Under the pieces are notes generated by a model. It saw only the letters and a program-made list of their open reading frames with translations. It did no database searches and had not been told where the DNA came from. Shown here piece by piece: positions 4,768-7,875 of a stretch of DNA of 7,875 bases. Position numbers and translations under genes: made by a program. Numbering within the stretch: position 1 is the first letter of the stretch; each line of letters begins with the position of its first letter. Source of the stretch: Bacteroidales bacterium (lineage in GTDB: Bacteria; Bacteroidota; Bacteroidia; Bacteroidales; UBA932); contig JAEDMF010000077.1 of assembly GCA_016303175.1 (NCBI GenBank), positions 1 to 7,875 of the forward strand, written 5' to 3'.

Positions 4768-7637
4768 TGAAACGGATTTTATTCTCGCTCCTTGCCTTGG
4801 GCATGGCCCTTGTCGCAAGGGGAGCACAGGCACAGTATTCTTTTGAGGAGACCGTGCCTGCCTGCGTGAAAACAAGGGGTCGCGGAACAGTGAACCTTAG
4901 CCGCGAACGCTTCAAGGACGGCAACGCCTCGCTTGCCTTTTCATGGATGGGCCAGGCTGAGCTGATGGTTATCGATGCTTCCGCCTTGTCCGCCTCAATG
5001 GCACATCCCCGCAACGGTGTGATGTTGTGGATGTGTAACGACGCCCCGGTGCAGCAGCAGGCCCGTTTCTCAATCAGGAACGCCGCCGGAGCGGAGCTTT
5101 GCTGGTTCAATGTGAACCTTGATTTCAAGGGTTGGAGAGCCGTTTGGGTCAAATATCTGGACATGCACGTGGGAGAGGGCTATTATGGTGACCTGCCCAA
5201 GGAAAGCTACCCCAAGGATGGAGTAGTGCTTGCCGTCAGACCTCCTGCAACCCTCCCCTCAGGTACCTTGTACATTGACAGGTTGAGTTTTACCACTACT
5301 CCCATCAATGCCCAGGTCACTCCTGACTATCAGATTCCTGACAACAACCACTTCCTCGCCCGCAAGAGCATGTGGCAGTGGTGCCGCTTGTGGTGGTGGG
5401 AATCCTTCCCGGATTTTGAGGATGCCGGCCCCCTCAGCCCTGCTCAGGAGGCAGACTTGGCCCTTGTGAAGAAACATCTGGACGAGTTCTATGACGACGA
5501 GGTCCCGTCTTCCGGCAATTATGACGCAGTGAAGTTCCGTCCGAAACTGGAGAAGATGTACGAGGCCCTGCAATTGGAGAAATTGCCGGACGGCACGCTT
5601 CGGGGCAGGCCTATCGTGAGCAATGACGAATATGAGAAAGGCTGTGACGTGAAGATCCAGGAGGCCTTCAACGTATTGTACCGCTATGCCTTGGATTATT
5701 ATTTCACCAAGGATGCCAAGGCTCTTGAACGCTTCTTCCTCGTCGGAGACCACCTGCTGTACCAAGGCTTCTGCTGGGGCAGCGGAATGGGCACCAACCA
5801 TCACTACGGCTACAACATAAGGGGTTGGAGCAATGCCCTTTGGATGCTGCGCGACGAAATCCGTGCCGCCGGTAGGGATGTTGAGTATTTCAGGACCCTG
5901 CGCTATTGGAGCGGTCTTGCAGAATGCCGCCTGCCTTATGAAGAAGGGCGAGATGAGATCATCGATACCTGGAATACGCTTCTTCTGCCCAAATTGACTG
6001 CCGCCTTGCTGGAGAGCACTCCCGGCAGGCAATATGCCGCGATGTCCGCTCTCGCAGGCTGGATGTCCCGCTCGATGAGCCTGACCCCCGGCACCATTGG
6101 AGGTATCAAGATTGACGGTACTGCCTTCCATCACGGAGGTCACTATCCTGCCTATGCCACCGGAGCATATTCCACGCTCGGCACCTATCTCCGCCTTGTC
6201 CTGGATACATCCTTCCAACCGGACGACGCGGCCCGCGCAGCCCTGAAGAAGGGGCTTATGGCCATGCTCGACTATTGCAACAAATACGATTGGGGTATGG
6301 GCATAGGAGGCCGTCACCCTTTCGGAGGTTTCATTCCCCCCAAGGTTTACGACACCTACGGCTTTCTTGCCGTTATGGACAACGACGCCGAGCTCGGCTC
6401 CGCCTTTTTGTATTTGGGAGGCCGCAACAAGGATGTCAACGCCCGTTTGAAAAAAGCAGGAATCAAGCCTGTAGGCCCTGTGGAGGGCTTCCGCGTATAT
6501 AATTATGGAGCCTTCGGCATTATGCGCAGAGGCGGCTGGATGGTGACGCTCAAGTCCTACAACACTGACGTCTGGGCATCGGAAATCTACGCCAGGGAAA
6601 ACCGCTTTGGCAGGTATCTCAGCTACGGTTCAGTGGAAATCCAGAACTCCGGCAATCCCGCCTCGGCCGACGATTCGAGGCTGCGTGAGCCAGGTTGGGA
6701 CTGGAACCGCATCCCGGGCACGACTACGATACACCTGCCCTTCGAACTGCTCAACAGCCCCAACAAGGGAACGCTGATGGAGCGCAACGTGAGCCGCTTC
6801 CCCGGAGCATCTTCCCTTGAGGGACGCAACGGTTGTCTGGCTTTCACCTATGTCGAAAAGGATAGGGTGAATTTCTGCGCGGGAGCCACCGCCACCAAGA
6901 GCGCCTTTTGCTTTGACAACAGGATAGTGATGTTGGGCACCAATATTAGCAACTCTTCCCAATATCCCACCGAGACCACCCTTTTCCAGAACGCAATGAA
7001 CGACCGCAGCGAGACCCTGCTGCTCAACGACAACGTTTTCGGTGGTTTCCCCCGCAGCTGGAGGGCTTCCGGAGGCGAAACCGTGGCGGTGGAGGATCTT
7101 AGCGGGAACTGTTACGTCGTTCCTGCGGGCCAGCCTCTTTGCATAGAATTCAAGGAGCAGAGCTCTCCTGACAATATGAACAAGCAGGTGGGCAAAGGCG
7201 ACTTCGTGACAGCCTATCTGGACCACGGAGTCAGCCCTTCAGGCGCATCTTATGAGTATCTGATTTTAGTCGAGCCCACGGGTGCCCAGATAGGCAAGTG
7301 TACGCGCAAGAAACCCTACGAGGTGATACAGGCAGATGCCTCCGCGCATGTAGTGCGTGACATCGAGACAGGCATCACCGCATACATCAGCTACAAGGGC
7401 TACAGCGGCAAGGGCACAGCCGTAAGTTCCATCCCTGCCGAGACCATAGTGATGGAAAGGCCCCTCAAGGAAGGTGGCCGCATAGTGAGCGTGTGCTGCC
7501 CCGACCTCGGTCTAAGCGAAAAAACCTATACTACAGCCCAGAGCAGTACAAGCCTGCATAGGGTAATAGAAATATCCGGACAGAAATTGGAGGTTGACTG
7601 CATCCACGGCCAACCGGTAGAAATGACAATAAAATGA
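4767..7637 (+). CDS. Chondroitin sulfate ABC lyase, PL8 family
   Basis: Eliminative lyase cutting chondroitin sulfate and dermatan sulfate, often hyaluronan too, to 4,5-unsaturated disaccharides. The 956-residue protein has a signal peptide cut after AQA (residue 22), so it is periplasmic or exported. An N-terminal beta-sandwich (about 24-190, with DFKGWRAVWV at 119-128 and YIDR) precedes the alpha-toroid catalytic domain and C-terminal beta-sandwiches. Against the Proteus vulgaris ABC lyase I recall, whole blocks match: DGTAFHHGGHYPAY, GGRHPFGG, SEIYARENRFGRY, GWDWNRIPGTTTIHLP and SSLEG. The predicted catalytic set is complete: His456, Tyr463, Arg516 and Glu606, plus His345-His346 (NHHYGY), the pair linked to dermatan cleavage in the Bacteroides enzyme. 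Length is near the family's usual 1000. ATG 4767 overlaps the GH88 stop by one base and the end overlaps susC by four, so the three are very likely co-translated. Hyaluronan activity is inference. Confidence 0.95.
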   Translation: MKRILFSLLALGMALVARGAQAQYSFEETVPACVKTRGRGTVNLSRERFKDGNASLAFSWMGQAELMVIDASALSASMAHPRNGVMLWMCNDAPVQQQARFSIRNAAGAELCWFNVNLDFKGWRAVWVKYLDMHVGEGYYGDLPKESYPKDGVVLAVRPPATLPSGTLYIDRLSFTTTPINAQVTPDYQIPDNNHFLARKSMWQWCRLWWWESFPDFEDAGPLSPAQEADLALVKKHLDEFYDDEVPSSGNYDAVKFRPKLEKMYEALQLEKLPDGTLRGRPIVSNDEYEKGCDVKIQEAFNVLYRYALDYYFTKDAKALERFFLVGDHLLYQGFCWGSGMGTNHHYGYNIRGWSNALWMLRDEIRAAGRDVEYFRTLRYWSGLAECRLPYEEGRDEIIDTWNTLLLPKLTAALLESTPGRQYAAMSALAGWMSRSMSLTPGTIGGIKIDGTAFHHGGHYPAYATGAYSTLGTYLRLVLDTSFQPDDAARAALKKGLMAMLDYCNKYDWGMGIGGRHPFGGFIPPKVYDTYGFLAVMDNDAELGSAFLYLGGRNKDVNARLKKAGIKPVGPVEGFRVYNYGAFGIMRRGGWMVTLKSYNTDVWASEIYARENRFGRYLSYGSVEIQNSGNPASADDSRLREPGWDWNRIPGTTTIHLPFELLNSPNKGTLMERNVSRFPGASSLEGRNGCLAFTYVEKDRVNFCAGATATKSAFCFDNRIVMLGTNISNSSQYPTETTLFQNAMNDRSETLLLNDNVFGGFPRSWRASGGETVAVEDLSGNCYVVPAGQPLCIEFKEQSSPDNMNKQVGKGDFVTAYLDHGVSPSGASYEYLILVEPTGAQIGKCTRKKPYEVIQADASAHVVRDIETGITAYISYKGYSGKGTAVSSIPAETIVMERPLKEGGRIVSVCCPDLGLSEKTYTTAQSSTSLHRVIEISGQKLEVDCIHGQPVEMTIK

Positions 7638-7875
7638 AATCTATGAAACGTTTGCTTGCATCGGCAGCTGCTGTCCTGCTTTCGTCCCTTTGCCTGAATG
7701 CTCAGATAAAGGTGAGTGGAAAGATTGTGGACAGTTCCGGAGCACCGGCTATGTCCGTCACCGTTTACCAGACGGACAAGACATCCAACGGCACCATCTC
7801 TGACCTTGACGGCAATTACAGCATTACTGTTCCCGAAAAGGGCAGTCTGACCTTTTCCTGCCTGGGCTACAAGGA
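7634..7875 (+). CDS. susC: SusC-like TonB-dependent outer-membrane receptor, 3'-partial (N-terminal 80 codons)
   Basis: Start of a SusC/RagA-type receptor that imports oligosaccharides through the outer membrane with a SusD lipoprotein partner. Only the first 80 codons are present and the frame is open to the window edge. It begins MKSMKRLLASAAAVLLSSLC, a signal peptide with a likely cut after LNA (residue 23). The rest is the carboxypeptidase-D-like regulatory domain that precedes the plug in SusC proteins: KVSGKIVDSSGAPAMSVTVY, then GTISDLDGNYSITVP and LTFSCLGYK. ATG 7634 overlaps the lyase stop (ATGA); a second in-frame ATG at 7643 is an alternative start. The plug and barrel are not visible, so SusC is inferred from this extension and the polysaccharide-locus context; another TonB receptor with the same domain is possible. 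By neighbourhood its cargo should be chondroitin or dermatan fragments. Confidence 0.85.
   Translation, partial: MKSMKRLLASAAAVLLSSLCLNAQIKVSGKIVDSSGAPAMSVTVYQTDKTSNGTISDLDGNYSITVPEKGSLTFSCLGYK

Noticed and set aside
5259..6317. Minus-strand open frame of 352 codons opposite the PL8 lyase
   Set aside because: It is antisense to the conserved catalytic domain, with low-complexity composition and no family motif; an effect of GC-rich codon use.
1..7875. Search for CRISPR arrays, tRNA or rRNA genes, insertion sequences, integrases and attachment sites
   Set aside because: No regularly spaced repeats, RNA-gene signatures, transposase motifs or terminal inverted repeats were seen; almost the whole window is filled by six ordinary genes.

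Overview
The window looks like a chromosomal segment from a member of the Bacteroidetes, probably order Bacteroidales. The evidence is a SusC-type receptor start, an ftsK-lolA gene pair, perfect copies of the Bacteroidetes -7 promoter element (TAnnTTTG), little Shine-Dalgarno signal, and a chondroitin ABC lyase with a GH88 hydrolase. By eye the GC content is a little above 50%. Genus cannot be fixed from this; a host-associated glycan degrader fits best.

Layout: (1) Positions 1-1907 (+) hold the 3' part of ftsK, the DNA translocase: an acidic, internally repeated linker, the motor, and the DNA-reading gamma domain. (2) Positions 1921-2448 (+) hold a small LolA-like periplasmic lipoprotein carrier, 13 bases after ftsK and probably in the same operon. 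(3) Positions 2521-3495 (-) hold apbE, a lipoprotein FAD:protein FMN transferase, convergent with the LolA gene. (4) An AT-rich divergent control region of about 100 bases (3496-3591) carries two overlapping promoters on opposite strands. (5) Positions 3592-7875 (+) form a tight operon: a GH88 unsaturated glucuronyl hydrolase lipoprotein, a PL8 chondroitin ABC lyase, and the first 80 codons of a SusC-like TonB-dependent receptor that runs out of the window. The two junctions in this operon overlap by 1 and 4 bases.

Function: region 5 is the left end of a polysaccharide utilisation locus for glycosaminoglycans (chondroitin sulfate, dermatan sulfate, probably hyaluronan). The receptor would import chain fragments. 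The PL8 lyase cuts them into 4,5-unsaturated disaccharides, and GH88 removes the unsaturated uronic acid. SusD, sulfatases and a sensor-regulator are not in view and would be expected further right or elsewhere. The ftsK-lolA pair is housekeeping, and apbE serves flavoprotein maturation.

No undescribed system was found. The most unusual points are the altered DNA-recognition helix in FtsK gamma, the overlapping divergent promoters, and coding repeats in the FtsK linker.
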